This document shows positions 21,580-33,900 of a stretch of DNA of 64,000 nt, piece by piece. The position numbers were made by a program, and so were the translations under genes. The notes below the pieces were generated by a model. It made no database searches. It was given only the letters and a program-made list of their open reading frames with translations, and was not told where the DNA came from. The stretch comes from Heterotrichella gracilis (Eukaryota; Sar; Xanthophyceae; Tribonematales; Xanthonemataceae). The stretch is from NCBI GenBank assembly GCA_032358255.1, contig JAULBX010009769.1, positions 1 through 64,000 of the forward strand, read 5' to 3'. Numbering within the stretch: position 1 is the stretch's first letter; each line of letters starts with the position of its first letter.

Positions 21580-22643
21580 CTGGACTCAACTGTTTTTTTA
21601 TTTGGAGATTTATTATTGTCACATCATGTGTTTTAAACTATAAATTATTTTACTGCACGCTGTGGCTGCCGCAAGCAATTTAATTTATTGATTAACTTAA
21701 TTAAAGGGAATGAAGCGCGCGCGCATTGATTCAGTGAGTACGCATACTATGGCGGTGCCCTATACCACGGTGGTCCTGGACCACCCGAACGAACTGTCAC
21801 AGTGATAGTCTTTGTAACGTTAACTGCTGATCAGCTGCGACAGTCGACAACACTTGCTAATAATTGCAAAATGTGAAACATCATTATGACAGCCACTGCT
21901 GCAGCGGGCTGGCCAGCGTATTCTAATACTTAAAACACTGACTGCTGCGTTGACCGCGTCCCAGACGTGTTCAGCAACTTGCCAACATGCCCATGCCAAC
22001 GCTGCGCAGCAGCAGCAGACTTGGGCGCGAGCATTGGTGCTGAACAGCTTTGCGCAATGATTGGGTTCCCCACTACGCGCATTGAATATTTGATATAAAA
22101 CAATTCAAGACTGACAACAGGTGAAAATGGCCAGTCCTCCAATTTTGGGTACTGCACAAAATAATAATAAACAAACATGTATGTATATAATTCAGCAGAT
22201 TTCTACGCTAAGCAAGCCAAGTGGGTCTGTGAAATAGCCCAGGTCTCGGCAGGCAAGTTGTTGAACGTTTATCCGAAAAGGGGAAGGAACTAAAAGCAAC
22301 GCAGTCTGAGAGCTCTCAACGCATATCTTTCGGGGATATGCCGAAGATATAGTCTCATCTTTCACATGGTCTAAGCACAAACAGCGTGAACTGGCAAGTG
22401 TACCGAACCCAGCGTGGCCCCAATCTGGCTTCAAGACTCGTCCAAACCCAGTGCATGTAGGACTGGGGATCCCAGGAGGGTTGGCACAATCCCAGCTGAT
22501 ATGGGCTTGGGAGGCAGAACTGGTCACGGGGGCACAGCATTCCAACCGACAGCTTTGCGGAGCTTTGCGCTTTGCTTTGCAACACTGTAATTAGGTCAAT
22601 CGATAAGTGCTGCCCACTGCCATGAGTCCTTGCCAATGGATCC
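21580..22643. other. AT-richer spacer between convergent genes
   Basis: PIG-O and the PC-esterase gene end towards each other here. The sequence is AT-richer than the genes and contains no recognisable coding exon. TTTGTAACG lies at 21810-21818. Confidence 0.5.
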
Positions 22644-25600
22644 TCAGTACTCGTCCGTCCCCAGCGCATGGAGCAGCTTGTAGAGCTGGTGTATCCACAG
22701 CTGGTAGGGCCCCGGGGTGCAGAAGTGGGAGCAGTCGTTCTTGGTGTAGTTGTTTGCATGGTAGCGCCACAGGTGGAGGGAGGTGGTGTGCACGTCAAGA
22801 ATGGGCAGGCCAGCGCCGCGCATAATGGGGAAAGCCTGCGAGTGGGTAACAAAGCTTATTCTGTTCTATGTATCTCTGGGCAAATGAAATGTGGCCATTT
22901 GAATGTGGCAATGGACCGAGGTGAGAATAGTTTTTGGTTCTTGGTGGTTGTTTGCGTGGTAGCGCCACAGGTGGAGGGAGGTAGTGTGCACGTCTAGGAT
23001 GGGCAGCCCAACCCACGCATGATGGGGAAGGCCTGCAGCAAAAGGTGGGTTAAAACGTGAACCAGGCAGTGTTTATTAACAATTTACCTCGAAAGCAATG
23101 GGTATGGTGGTGGTGGGCGTGGGTACTTGCGACGAATCCTCATGAATTTTGGACTGTATAACCATGAATTCAGTATTGTGCCCCCCCTTACTCACCACCT
23201 CATTGTAGTACCCCTTGTTCCCTGTGGTGAGGTTGGTGGCTGCGCACGACAGGCTGGTGTTGGACACAAAGGCACCTGCGGGTGCGGTGGAGGGTGGGGA
23301 AGGGTGAGTGGGGAGGGGTGGAGCGGGCACAATGTGAGGGTTTGGGGGGGGGGGGGGAGTGTACGGTATAAGTGGGTAGTGTTGACATAAAGGCGCACTT
23401 GGGGAGGGTGGGGTGGGGTGTGGGAGTGGGAGTGTGAGGGGGGCAGAGTGCACCATGTGAGTTAGGGTTACAATCAGGATTAGGATTAGGGTTGCGGGTA
23501 CCTGTGGAGGTGTTGAAGTGCTGGGGCGGGGTGGCCATCCATATGGTGAGCGGGAGGGCAGCTCGATTTGCCTGGAGGTATGCTGCGGCGCCCTGCAGAG
23601 GGGGGAAATGCGCTGCTGACGGAGAAATACTTTGCTTGGGATTGTCATTGGAGCGAAGAAATTCACATGAGGTGTATTCGTGCACCCCATGCAGCTCAAG
23701 TGCGGTAGTGTTTTCATACAGCTCATTAGGGTTTTCATAACGTTCCGTCACGGTTTTTGAAACCCATGTGATAGTAATAATTAAACTACCTTCAAGTGCT
23801 CCTCATACAGCTTCCCCTGGCGGCGGAAGGCGCTGGTCCAAATGGGGGTGGGGTAGTGCAGCCCGAAATTCACAACCACGATATCGTTTTTGAATCCCGG
23901 GGAGTGCTTGAGCAGCGCGGGGAGCAGCTGGTTGTAAATTCCATCCCCGTGGTCGACACGTAGCACGCACATCCTGGCATCGTCCATGAGGGGGAGGCAG
24001 TATGGCAGGAAATTGGCCTCTGCCACGTCAGCAACCACCAGGGTGGATACTGTCATGTTCTGGGGGAGGGGAGGGGATGGGTCAGGTGAATGCAGATTGG
24101 CCTTTCGTGTTCACACGATCACCAAAAACCCACCAAATTGGACCCGGACCCCACTCCATCCCCCACCCCACCCAGCTTTGTTGCCAAGGGCCACACCCGC
24201 TGGGGAGTGACAGCAAAACAACAGGTTGCAATTCCGGGAGTCCCCGATGAACCCCAACAAAACCCTAAACACCTTCCAGGAAATAACTCCACCCCTCCCC
24301 AGAAAATCTGCAAATTGAGCCCGGAACCCACTCCATCCCATGCCCAACCCACCTTTGTACCCAGGGGACACGCCCGTTGCGGTATGGGTGCAAAGCTGGC
24401 CATGAAGCACTCCTATCCCTCCGCCAAAAACCTGCAAATCGCACCTTAGTCGCCAGGGGCCACGCCCGCTGCGGTATGGGTGCAAAGCTTGCCATAAAGG
24501 ACTCCACCATGTTGTACAAACCCTACTAAAACCCTAAACACCTTCTAGGTATTAACTCCACCCCTTCCCAAAAGAGCACGCAAACCAGCCCGAAACCTCC
24601 CCACCCGCTTCCCCATCCATGCCACACACCTTTGTGCCCAGGGGCCACGCCCGCTGCGGTATGGGTGCAAAGCTGGCCATAAAGCATTCCATCATATTGT
24701 ACAGGTTGCGGGTCTGGGAGTCCCCGATGAACCACACAGTGCGGCCCCGGATGAGGTGGAACAGGCGGCAGGGGGTCAAGCCATACAGGTCCATGCCCAT
24801 GTCAGCGGCTGTGGTCACCAGATCCTAGGGGTGGGGGTGGGGGTGGATGTAAGGCGTGGTTGTATTGGTGCTGCTGGGAAGGGCCGTACCAGTGGAGGTG
24901 GAGGGGTTTTTGCACAATTGTTGTTTTAGGGGTGATGGGGCGTGCCCAGGGCTTCAAAATACGATGTATATCCAAAACAAATAGGTACATTAACGTATGT
25001 TTACCCTTTTTTGGAAAACTTACTTATTTTATGTTGATATACATGATGGGGCGCGCCCTTTTGGCTCCACAAAAGCTGGAGCAGAGGTTGCAGATCAAAT
25101 GCATAACAGTGCATTACTTCTGCATGTAAAAAACACTGTGACATGGCATCACGATCCCCTGCCATACCCCCCAGCAAAGACCACATTTGCGCTCACCAAG
25201 GTGTAGTTCTTAAACACATCAGTGCAGCTGACCTCCATGCACATTCCGACCCATATATTACGGGTCATAATGTTATGCCATACCATTATGACCCCTGCCA
25301 TGGCCCCCAGCAAAATGTCCCCATTTGCACGCACCATGGGGTAGTTCTTGGGCACATCCTTGCAGCTGACCCCCATGCACATTCCGCAGCATTTGGTGGG
25401 CCCATCCGGGTGGCACGTGGCGCAGCTTGCCTTGATGATGGAAGGGGAGTCACTCATATCCAGAACCAAGGGGAGGGTGTGGTTGGCTTCCCGCTGGCGG
25501 TTGGCCTCTGTGGGGTTCCAGACAGGATTTTAGGGTTTTAAAAACCCTGAAACGGCATCCACACACCCTTCACACAAAAGGTCCATAACTCCGATTAGAG

Positions 25601-25920
25601 GTCAATGCAGCCTACACAGGACCATTCCAGCTCAACCTTGTACCCTAAAACCCTATACCCAAAACCGCAAAAGCCTAACACTTGCGCACCCTACACAGGG
25701 ACCGCTCCAGCTCCTCAATGCACCCAAAAATCCTAACTCCCGAACCCTAATACCCTAGCACTTGCGCACCTCGCTGCACCCTACACAGAGACCGCTCCAG
25801 CTCCACATTGTGGCTGGAGGTGTTGACCAATAGGGTGTAGTGTAGGGTTTGCTTGTGGTTGATGCCCCCTTCTCCCCCTATCAGCTGGCCCAGGGACAGT
25901 AATAGTAGCGTAAGGAGCAT
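22644..25920 (-). CDS. TBL-type PC-esterase (SGNH, wall or glycan O-acetyl family)
   Basis: Seven exons in phase: 25920-25770, 25507-25335, 24824-24630, 24059-23790, 23592-23502, 23275-23196, 22835-22644; about 380 residues. The chosen start opens a signal peptide, MLLTLLLLSLGQLIGGEGG; an in-frame ATG also lies at 26001. Next come a cysteine-rich segment (CATCHPDGPTKCCGMCMGVS), the catalytic FIGDSQTRNLYNMM with the GDS serine, VVNFGLHYPTP, LTIWMATPPQHFN, and the last exon with KNDCSHFCTPGPYQLW, which supplies the conserved Asp and His of the TBL DCxHWCLPG motif. Plant relatives O-acetylate wall polysaccharides; mammalian CASD1 acts on sialic acid. Here the substrate is unknown. Probably a secretory-pathway protein. 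Introns carry many exon copies. Confidence 0.85.
22935..23040 (-). repeat. Copy of the last PC-esterase exon start
   Basis: On the plus strand TAGCGCCACAGGTGGAGGGA followed by GTGTGCACGTC and GATGGGCAG repeats the true exon region 22763-22840, including the CTGC acceptor side. It lies just before the true exon in transcript order. Confidence 0.88.
24128..24530 (-). repeat. Three tandem copies of the end of the GDS exon
   Basis: Units of about 150-200 bases contain, on the plus strand, CACCTTTGTACCCAGGGG, GCGGTATGGGTGCAAAGC and GCCATAAAG-like words. They derive from the exon end at 24630-24690 (CACCTTTGTGCCCAGGGGCC, GGTATGGGTGCAAAGCTGG). Several units begin with AAAACCCTAAACACCTTC. Confidence 0.85.
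25185..25275 (-). repeat. Copy of the cysteine-rich exon end
   Basis: GCTCACCAAGGTGTAGTTCT with GCAGCTGACCTCCATGCACA mirrors 25329-25385 of the true exon (GCACCATGGGGTAGTTCTTG, GCAGCTGACCCCCATGCACA). It lies after the true exon in transcript order and keeps a donor-like GTGAGC. Confidence 0.85.
25590..25765 (-). repeat. Two decayed copies of the PC-esterase exon 1 end
   Basis: CCTACACAGGACCATTCCAG at 25611 and CCTACACAGGGACCGCTCCAG at 25689 repeat the true exon end CCTACACAGAGACCGCTCCA (25781-25800). Each is followed by CCCTAAAACCCTA-type or similar words before the next copy. Confidence 0.8.
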
Positions 25921-26026
25921 GGCTGGAGGATGACATATTGTGGTTCTGTGGGAGTGGATCCCGGTAGTCGAGGATTGTAGGGCAGGTCTGTGGGGTGGCA
26001 TGGCTGCCGCTGCTGGGGGTTGTCAC

Positions 26027-26975
26027 GCTGTTCTGTGGGGATGGTGACGCCAGCGGCTGGGGGTTGTAGTGCTAGGTGGGCTGTGTGGCGGATTTAGCTG
26101 CAACGTCCTTCATGATAAGTTGGCCACAATGGCACAAGCCAGTGCTTATCTTGGAGCATTATTGCACTTGGCAGCATTGGCTCCTGCATTGCTCAGAAAA
26201 TACCCTCTTTATGTGGTGGGGCCATACACCTCGCCAGGTGTAGTGGTCGAGGTGGTGGCACAGGTGGTGGTGGTGGTGTCGCTGAGTCTGCCGTGCTGAG
26301 GAGTTGTGGGCTCATTCACGCCAGGTGGCTTGGTCGGTGTGGGGTGCAGGTGGGTGTCGCCGCGACCTGAGGCCATGCAAGGGAAGTGCCTCACCCGCTT
26401 CAGAGGGTACACCACCAGCACCCACCTACACGTACAAAAGTGGTGTTTTAATGTAAACTCAGATATGGTGCAAGACTTGCCAAGGCATTGAGGGTGTGGC
26501 CTCGGCGTGAGAGGCTCGGCAAGGTGATGTCATACCACCTGTCATACCACCGTGTGCTCTGCCCCCGCCCGCTTCACAGCCAATCTATAGGTTTACTAGT
26601 GGTGTCATACCCACAAGTAGTATACAACGTTTAATTCAGGCTAACTTAGTGGCGTAAGCTGTACAAAGGCGCCTACTATTTCTGGCTGTACTGCAGAGAC
26701 CCTTGTCACTAAGGGCTATGTGCAGGTGGCTACCTACCACCGTTGGACCCAAGGTAGCCTCAACAGCATGCAAGCAGTTATATGGACCTATGGTAAGGCT
26801 AGAGTAGTGCTCAGAGACGCCTTTGCCCCTGGGTAGGCGGACCCAGCTGCCCACCAAATACCTACTGGGCAGTATGGTTGACCACATTCCGTCACCTTGT
26901 CCACAAAAATGGCACACCAACGGTATTTCCTTGAAGGTCTCAAACCTTCCTGATTGACCCAACTGGACTCACCTG
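26027..26975. other. Spacer upstream of the PC-esterase gene
   Basis: No gene recognised. GGTGGTGGTGGTGGTGTCGC-type simple sequence lies near 26262-26282. The PC-esterase promoter should be at the low-coordinate side. Confidence 0.4.
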
Positions 26976-27173
26976 CTACCCTTCAATACGCTCCTTCGCA
27001 GCTAGCTTTAGCAGAAAGTCCCAGCCGGGGTGGTGGGCGCCAGTTGCAATGTGGTCAACAACGCCGATGTGGGTCGTATACTGGACACGCAACGACTCCG
27101 TAGGCGCTTTTTTCACAACACGCGCGAATGCTTGTCGCGTGCTCTCGCCAGTTTGTGGGCCGCAGCTGATGTG
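26976..27173 (-). CDS. Orphan terminal exon candidate, function unknown
   Basis: On the minus strand an acceptor (GTGTAG) is followed by 65 codons and a stop. The product, with segments STRQAFARVVKKAPTESL, RVQYTTHIGVVDHIATGAHH and PGWDFLLKLAAKERIEG, has the composition of a real protein rather than of noise. No upstream exon in matching phase was found, and the plus strand is also open here (RILDTQRLRRRFFHNTRE), so the strand is uncertain. No family was recognised. Confidence 0.3.
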   Translation of the reverse strand, partial: HISCGPQTGESTRQAFARVVKKAPTESLRVQYTTHIGVVDHIATGAHHPGWDFLLKLAAKERIEG

Positions 27174-28002
27174 CTACACCCACAACTATGTTGTGGCGGC
27201 AACCTGGGGTTCGTTTCAGCGTTTGTGCAGACCTCTGAGGGTTTCAGGCGAGCCCAGGTGTGCAAGTAAGATGCAAATGTTCGTTACCTATGGAATTACT
27301 TGGTGGTATATACGCGTACTGAAGCCCTGTATACGTTTGACTGTTTATGGGCATGCGTGCACATCTGTTACCCCCCGTTTACACCCATGCATGTGCTGCT
27401 AATGTACCACCCCTGCTTCTTAACCCATCTTGTCCCATATGACGTGAAGTCCATTTACCTGTTCACAACAAATGCAATATACTGTGACGGTAGAGTTGGT
27501 ACCAGGCAAGGATTGCCGGATAAAAAATCCAGGGCAGACACATCGCTATGTGGTGCCAGTAACCCGCAGCCATATTTTATCGGTAAAAAGTAATGCATAC
27601 AATGCCCAGGAAATATGGTCCTTGCTACGCTAGCACTAATATGGGTACCAGTGTACCATGCAATCTGTCCGTGACCTTTGTATGCATCAGCTGGTTTGCA
27701 ACCATGGGCGCCTTGCTTTTTGGACAACTCCTTTTGTTCCAGAGGCGATGGTGTAATAGGGTGTCTGCTAATCAAAATAGTGTCCTAACCGCTCAAATTA
27801 CTCCAAATGCTACCACATATAAAATGGCCTAATGACCCTCTTTTCCTGCAAAGATTGTGTCGGGGCATAGTACAAGGATTATCCCAATTTAAACCCAGGG
27901 GAGAGCCCGGCCCACACACATCAGATCCACACCACACGCCACCCTGAATGCCTGTGCATGACCCCATCACCATTTATCTTGGACCGTCATAGATTTCAAG
28001 TG
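27174..28002. other. Spacer without recognised gene
   Basis: Several open frames on both strands lack recognisable motifs. A possible donor follows a minus-strand segment ending PSQYIAFVVN near 27461, but its phase does not fit the exon at 26976-27173. Confidence 0.35.
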
Positions 28003-29325
28003 CTACATGGTCTCCTTCCACACAGTTGCCGCAGCACGCAGCCACGCACAGCACCAATCATGCTCCTCCCTCGCTGCCGTGTCCTGGTCAGGATCATAAC
28101 GAACATCATCTGGGGGCAGCTGCTGCTCAGTGAGCACCCTTATGCAGCCTGCCACATCCACTGACATGCCGTAATCGCCATGGCGCCCCTGGATGCTGAC
28201 CCCATTGCCCTGTGTCGTTTCGTGCCACCCACTGCGGCATGGAATGATGCGCAGGGCAGGGTTAATTGGCAGCTGCAGCTGCACGCCGAGGCCACCTGTC
28301 AGTGACAGTGTAGTGAGGCTTGGCATGGCGGGCAGGACCAGGAGGTCCATCATCTGGCAGACGGTCAACACCTGGAGGTTGGTGAGGGCAGCCAGTGCTG
28401 GCGTCAAGCGCTGCGTGGACACGCCTCCATCTCCACTGATCCCCCCTAGGTGGAGGTGTGTCAGGTGGACTAGCTCTGGGAGCATCGCCATGGCATCCAT
28501 GTCCTCCTCACTGGAGCAATAGAATGAAAGGCTCTGCAGCGAGGTGGGCAAGCTGTATGGCTGGAGATACTCGCCAAAGCATTCCATGTCCAAGGACTGC
28601 AGCTGGGTGAGCTGGCGCAAAGAAGTGCCAACTGAAGGGCCGACGGGACAATAACACTCACCCACCTCCAGCCTGGCGAGGGCAGGCTGGTTGGCCAGCA
28701 TTGGGCCACAGTCTTGTCCATTCCACCTGACAATTGCTGTCCTGAGCTTGGGGAGGCATGGGAGCTTTGGCCACCATGGCTGCGCAGCGGGCGCTGGGTC
28801 CCAGGCACAAACTTGGAGCTCCTCCAGGTTGACCAGCGCCGACATGGCAGGCATGTAGGGCGCAAACTGCTCTTGGGTGCCTACCAGATCCACATTCAAG
28901 TTGGTCAGGGAGGTGAGTCGGAAGGTGGCCTCAAGTAACTGCCCAGGGGCGTCCCCTTTGTATGATCAATCAAAGCCAAAGTTGAGAGATCGCAGACAAG
29001 CTGGGTTGAGGCTGTTGAGCACCCGCAGCACCTCATGCGGCTCGCCATCCAATTCCTGGATGTACTTTGTGGCAGCCAGCTTGGGGCACAGCCAGTTGAG
29101 CAATAGCTCTGTGAGGAGACGACCGCTGATTCTCTCCCATGCCACACTGGGGCCTGCCAGGGCCTGATGCCAGCGCTTGCACACCAGCTGCAGCTGCGCA
29201 CACTCACTGGGCCGGCTATAAAAATCAAAGCCATCCGAATGTATCATCCCAAGGATGTGCTGCAGCAGGTCGTCTGGGAGGGAGTGTATGGGGGTGCTGC
29301 TGCTGGCCACGCCTGGCTGGTTCAT
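28003..29325 (-). pseudogene. F-box / leucine-rich repeat gene with one in-frame TGA
   Basis: F-box proteins recruit substrates to SCF ubiquitin ligases. The start chosen is the ATG at 29325 (MNQPGVASS), shortly after an intron acceptor at about 29349. Residues 14-70 form the F-box: HSLPDDLLQHILGMI, then CAQLQLVCKRWHQALAG and WERI. After LRSLNFGFD the same frame meets TGA at 28966-28968 and continues open for more than 320 codons of leucine-rich repeats: LLEATFRLTSLTNLNVDLVG, LVNLEELQVCAW, LTQLQSLDMECF, LVHLTHLHLGG, LTNLQVLTVC, MPSLTTLSLTGG. The stop exactly separates the two domains in one frame. Options are a recent nonsense mutation, an unseen short intron, or a sequencing error. The C-terminus after the repeats ends CCAWLRAAATVWKETM. 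Confidence 0.75.
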
Positions 29326-29440
29326 GCTGAGCTGGCGGGTGGCACCTGCAAGACAATGTGAGAGCATGATCAGGAAACCAGCTTTGTTGATACATCCAGA
29401 CCATACAGACCCTTGGTTATATGATGGAAACAAAGGGGGG

Positions 29441-30966
29441 TAAGCTGTTGCTGTGATGGCTCCCCAGGCCCTGCAATATCAGCTCAGACCCGGCCAAAAC
29501 CTGGAAATCGCTAGCGTTTCAAGTACTCTTGAGCATACCAGTGATGTTTTGCTGCATGCAATACATAATCAGGCCATAAGTGCTTTAAAACACCCCCACT
29601 GTTATCAGCAACAGATACCACCCTGGTTCGGCTAGACTGTATGCGCTATGGGTACTGTTGCACTGCCGAGCAGTTTTGGAAAGCAATAACTATTGCTCCT
29701 AGATCCTTGGGCTTGGTAGCAGATTTTTCCTAACTAAGGGGAACTAAAGGGAACTAGAATAGAGAGCGAGAGGCGCTAGGATTTGGTCTCGTGCCATGTT
29801 CAAAACAGGCCTCTGGGCACTTTGCACTCGCAACTTGTTTAGGGTTTAGGGTTAGGCCCCAGACAGGGCTCTGTTCTGTTTTCCACCAGCAACACCTTGA
29901 GTAGCGGTAGCACGACGACGCCGACACAAATTCTGGAGCAAAAACCCAACTCGAACAGATTGCACTCGACACACTAGCTGATACTTAGGAGGCATCTATG
30001 CCCTGGCCCAGCGTGAGAACTTCGTGGCTATGTATGCATGCTTTCCTACCTGGCTGTCTGCACAGCCCCTGGCAGCGTTGGTGGGCTGGTTCTCGTGCCT
30101 CGAGGACTTACGGCTTTTACCGGCCTGCCAGTAACCTTTCTCTCTTCTTGTCGGGCTCTGGTTGGTTGTTGGGTGATCCAAGTGCAGGGATCCAGTTCTA
30201 CACACTGGACGAGACTCGCCACAATGATGGGACTAATAGACCCTGACCAACGTGCTGCAGGTGAAGTTATGCACACGGGTGACAATTTTTGGGGTGGAAA
30301 GGCTGCTCTGTGCTGGTCTTTTGCCAGAAATCTCGGCGCTCGTGCATGAATAACGTCCTTTCCCAGTTTCTTTTCTTATTATACATACTAACATGCCTGT
30401 GAAAAATGGTGCCCATAAATCATTTTATTCTTTTATTTTGGGTCCTTGCCATACTCCTCAGACCATGGCTTAGGGGTCAGGAATATTCTATCCTTGATAA
30501 TACTGGCGCCAGGAGCGAACATGTTTGCGCATTTCCACTAAGTGTCTTGCAAGTGCATGGCCTCGTGTTGAGTATGTTTACACAGCGGCACAACAGCACC
30601 AGCGCACATCCACCCTGGGTGGGCCTCCGGGCACAAAGCCACAACATATTGCCATACCACTGTAAGAACCGACTCCCCGCCACCGTTGTAACACCTTTCT
30701 TACAACAACATGAGCCCCACCTGCCCGATACACAACCACGTACATTGTCAAGTCAACATCAGCGTGCCAATTTTGCAACTGGGCCCAAAGGCCTTGTAGG
30801 GTCTGGGGTCAGGGTTCCAAGAAACCTAAACATTGAGCCCTAAACCCTTAAACCAGGCCCATAATGGATCAGCCCAGCTGGCAGGTTTGCAAAAGGCTTC
30901 ATGGGCCTGGTTTCGAATATCACTGGGTGCATTGAAACCCTAAACCCTATGCTAAGCCCTACAAGG
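29441..30966. other. Spacer without recognised gene
   Basis: A GTTTAGGGTTTAGGGTTAGG island lies at 29836-29856 and CCCTAAACCCTA words at 30838-30850 and 30935-30947. Open frames in this stretch show no conserved motif. The 3' flank of the minus-strand AP-4 gene lies at the right end. Confidence 0.4.
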
Positions 30967-33900
30967 TCAGCCAAACAGGTTTGCAAAGGGGTCCATAGGT
31001 TTCTTGGGGCCAGTGGATCCCATGGGTCGCATCGCGCCCCCTGGGTGGGTGGGCTTGGGCTGCGGATGGTGGGGTTGTTGTGCTGCTGGTGGTGGGGGGA
31101 GTGGGCCGCCCATGAGGAGGTCTGGGACGAGGCCGGTGGGTGGTGGGGGTGGTGGGGCGTCGTAGGGGAGGAAAGAGGCTTGTGGGGGGCCTGCAGGGGT
31201 GTGTTGGGGGTGAGGATGAATATACAAAAGGGGGTCTTCTTCAGTACGACTGTTGCAACCTCCAGCCAAACCCTACCCTAAGAAATATACCTGGCAAGTA
31301 AATGCATTCCAGGTCAGCATGTCTAGGTATGCCTCACCCCAGTCGAGGGCAGATGCTTGGCTGTCATCGGTTTTTGATGTAGCACGTAGAGTACTCACTC
31401 AATCGTGATACCACGCAAAGCATCAATGCCAAACCCTAGCCAAGGGCACATGCGGCACCATTACCAATCCCTAGTATAGGGTTTCATTTACCACCGCTGC
31501 CAACCCCCCAGCCCCTCACCTGGCATGCCCCCCAGGAGAGAGGGTGAAGGCACCGGTGGGGGCCCACCAGCCCCCATCATGAGGTCATCCAAGCTGATGG
31601 CAGGGCGGGAAGCTGTGGGTGTGGGTGCGGGTCCGGGGGGGACAGGAGGGGCGCCGGCCATGGAGAATGGATCGACTGCAGGAGGGGAGGGTGGGCGGTG
31701 GGTGGGTGGCACTGTGTGCGGGGTGGTGGTGGGGCAGTTTGTTCTCATGATAGGAACAATGGCGTCCAACGCTAGCGAGCCTACCTTTACTCACTCAATC
31801 ATCTGGCAGCACTCTCCTAGCCATACACTTCAAATCCGATCCCCCCACCCTCCCCCCCGCGCCCACTCACAACCCCGCACCCACCTTGCGCAGCAGGCGG
31901 CGGCCGATCACCCACGCTCAAATCCATCAGCATGCCAATGGTGTCTGGAACTGCACCACCACCACCACCACCTCCGCCCGCCGCAGGTGCAGGCGCCAGA
32001 AACCCCGCATCCGCATCCAGCAGCGGCGGCTCAAACCCACCACCACCACCACCGCCACCACCACCCATCGGCGGGGGTGCGCGGGTTGGGGAGGGTCGGC
32101 GGGTGGCGGCCCTGGCTGCTGCCCGGGATGTGCTTGTGGATGCGCCTCCTCCCCCAAACAGGGAGGCAGCCAGTTTGGTCTTTTCTGCCGAGACCTTGGG
32201 GGCCTCCGGGTGGTGGGCTGGTGGCTGCCCCGCGGGCTGTGGGGATGCGGCGGTGTGGGGTGGGGGTGCGGAAGTGGGGGTGGTGGAGGGGGCTGCGCCT
32301 GCAGGGTGGGGAGTGAGAGGTGTCGGTGGACCACATGACAAATGCACGACGCTCTATAAAGGCACTTTGACTGGAATTGAAGTGTCAACAATGCGCGCAA
32401 TCAAGAGGTACGTGGGCACCAGTCAGCAGCAAGATAGGGCTGGGTGGCGCAAGGTGTGCACATGGCAATTGCCCACCGCCATGACTCAAAAAAAATAAAA
32501 TTGGGCCACTGCTCGCCGTACTGCTGGGACAAAAGAACAATACACATTTGACTTGCCTAAAAAACAAAAAGGAAAATGGACTGAAGAGTAATAAACAGAC
32601 AATAACAACAGTAAATGAGTAGACAACCTGCAGCAGAAGGGGAGGCATTGCTGCCATTCACACCTGAAGAGGAAGCAGGCCTCGCTGCACCAGAAGCCGC
32701 AGGGCTCGAGTCATACTGCGCTGGGCCCCACTTGCGCGCACTGCCCCGCAGCACCAGCTGAGGCCCTTGAGCAGCCTGCGGTGCCGCCGCCGCACCACCA
32801 CCGCCACCACCGCCGCCCCACGCCTCCACCCCGCCAAGCGCATCCAGCCCCCCGCCGTAGCCCATACCCTCCGCCGCCTCGCCGCCGCCGCCGCCGGACA
32901 TTGACATGACTGGCGGCTGCGCCGCCGGCGCGGCGGCCGGCATGGCGGGGCGCTCATAGGCGTCGAACCGCAGCTTGTGCGCCGCCAGGTGGTCGTCCGA
33001 GTGCGCGCGGCGCATCCCCAGGGATTCCCGCTGGTCTTCGGGGATGTAGGGCGCAGCGCCGGCTTGCAGGGCGTGCGTTACAAAGAAGGAGACGAAGGGG
33101 AGGTCGGGGTCGACCACGATGTCCTCGCAGGCGGCGTCCTCGGGGAGCGCGGCGGCGCGGGTGGCGGGAGGGGCGCTGCGGGGGGAGATGGGGCATTGGT
33201 GAGGGATCACAGGAAAAGTTGGGGAGTTTTGTAGATAATCAGAGGCTTGCCGCCACACGCTACGTGGGTACCCACCACCTGTCACAACCACCATCACCAC
33301 CACACCCACCTCAGCAGCACCCTATGACTCCACACCACCGCCGTCCCACCCACCCATCATCACCCAGTCTCACCGCCATCAACACCACCGCACCCGCCAC
33401 CACCCACACACCCACCTGAGGAGCGCCCTCGCCTCCATCGCCCGCTGCTGCAGCTCCATGCTCCTGGACCCCGCAGCGGCACCCACCAGCTCCTCACCCC
33501 CTGGGCCAAGCGGCAACCCCGACTGGCAGCACAGCTTGGTCACAGCAGTTAGCAAGTAGCCCTTCACTGAATCGCTCACCTGGCGGGTGGGACGGGGGAT
33601 ATGAGGGGTTGGAATGGGTGGTGAGGAGAAGGGGTGGGGGTGGATGGGGAGGGTGGCGGGGGTGGTGGTGGTGGGTGGGGAATTTGGTGGTAAATGCACA
33701 AGGGGAGGGGCCCTTAGCGCCAGCCCCGATCGCACAGCACAGCTTGGTGACAGCTGTCAGGAGGTAGCCCATCACCGAGTCGCTCACCTGGAGGATGGGA
33801 AGGAGTGCATAATGTGTTAAAATGAATAGGGAGATAGATGGGTGGGGTAGTGGATGGGGGCAAGGGTAATAAGATAATAATAGAACTATGTCCTATTATT

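Noticed and set aside
28470-28865. Minus-strand frame overlapping the leucine-rich repeats
   Set aside because: It is an alternative frame of the F-box gene with no motif; the leucine-rich frame is clearly the coding one.
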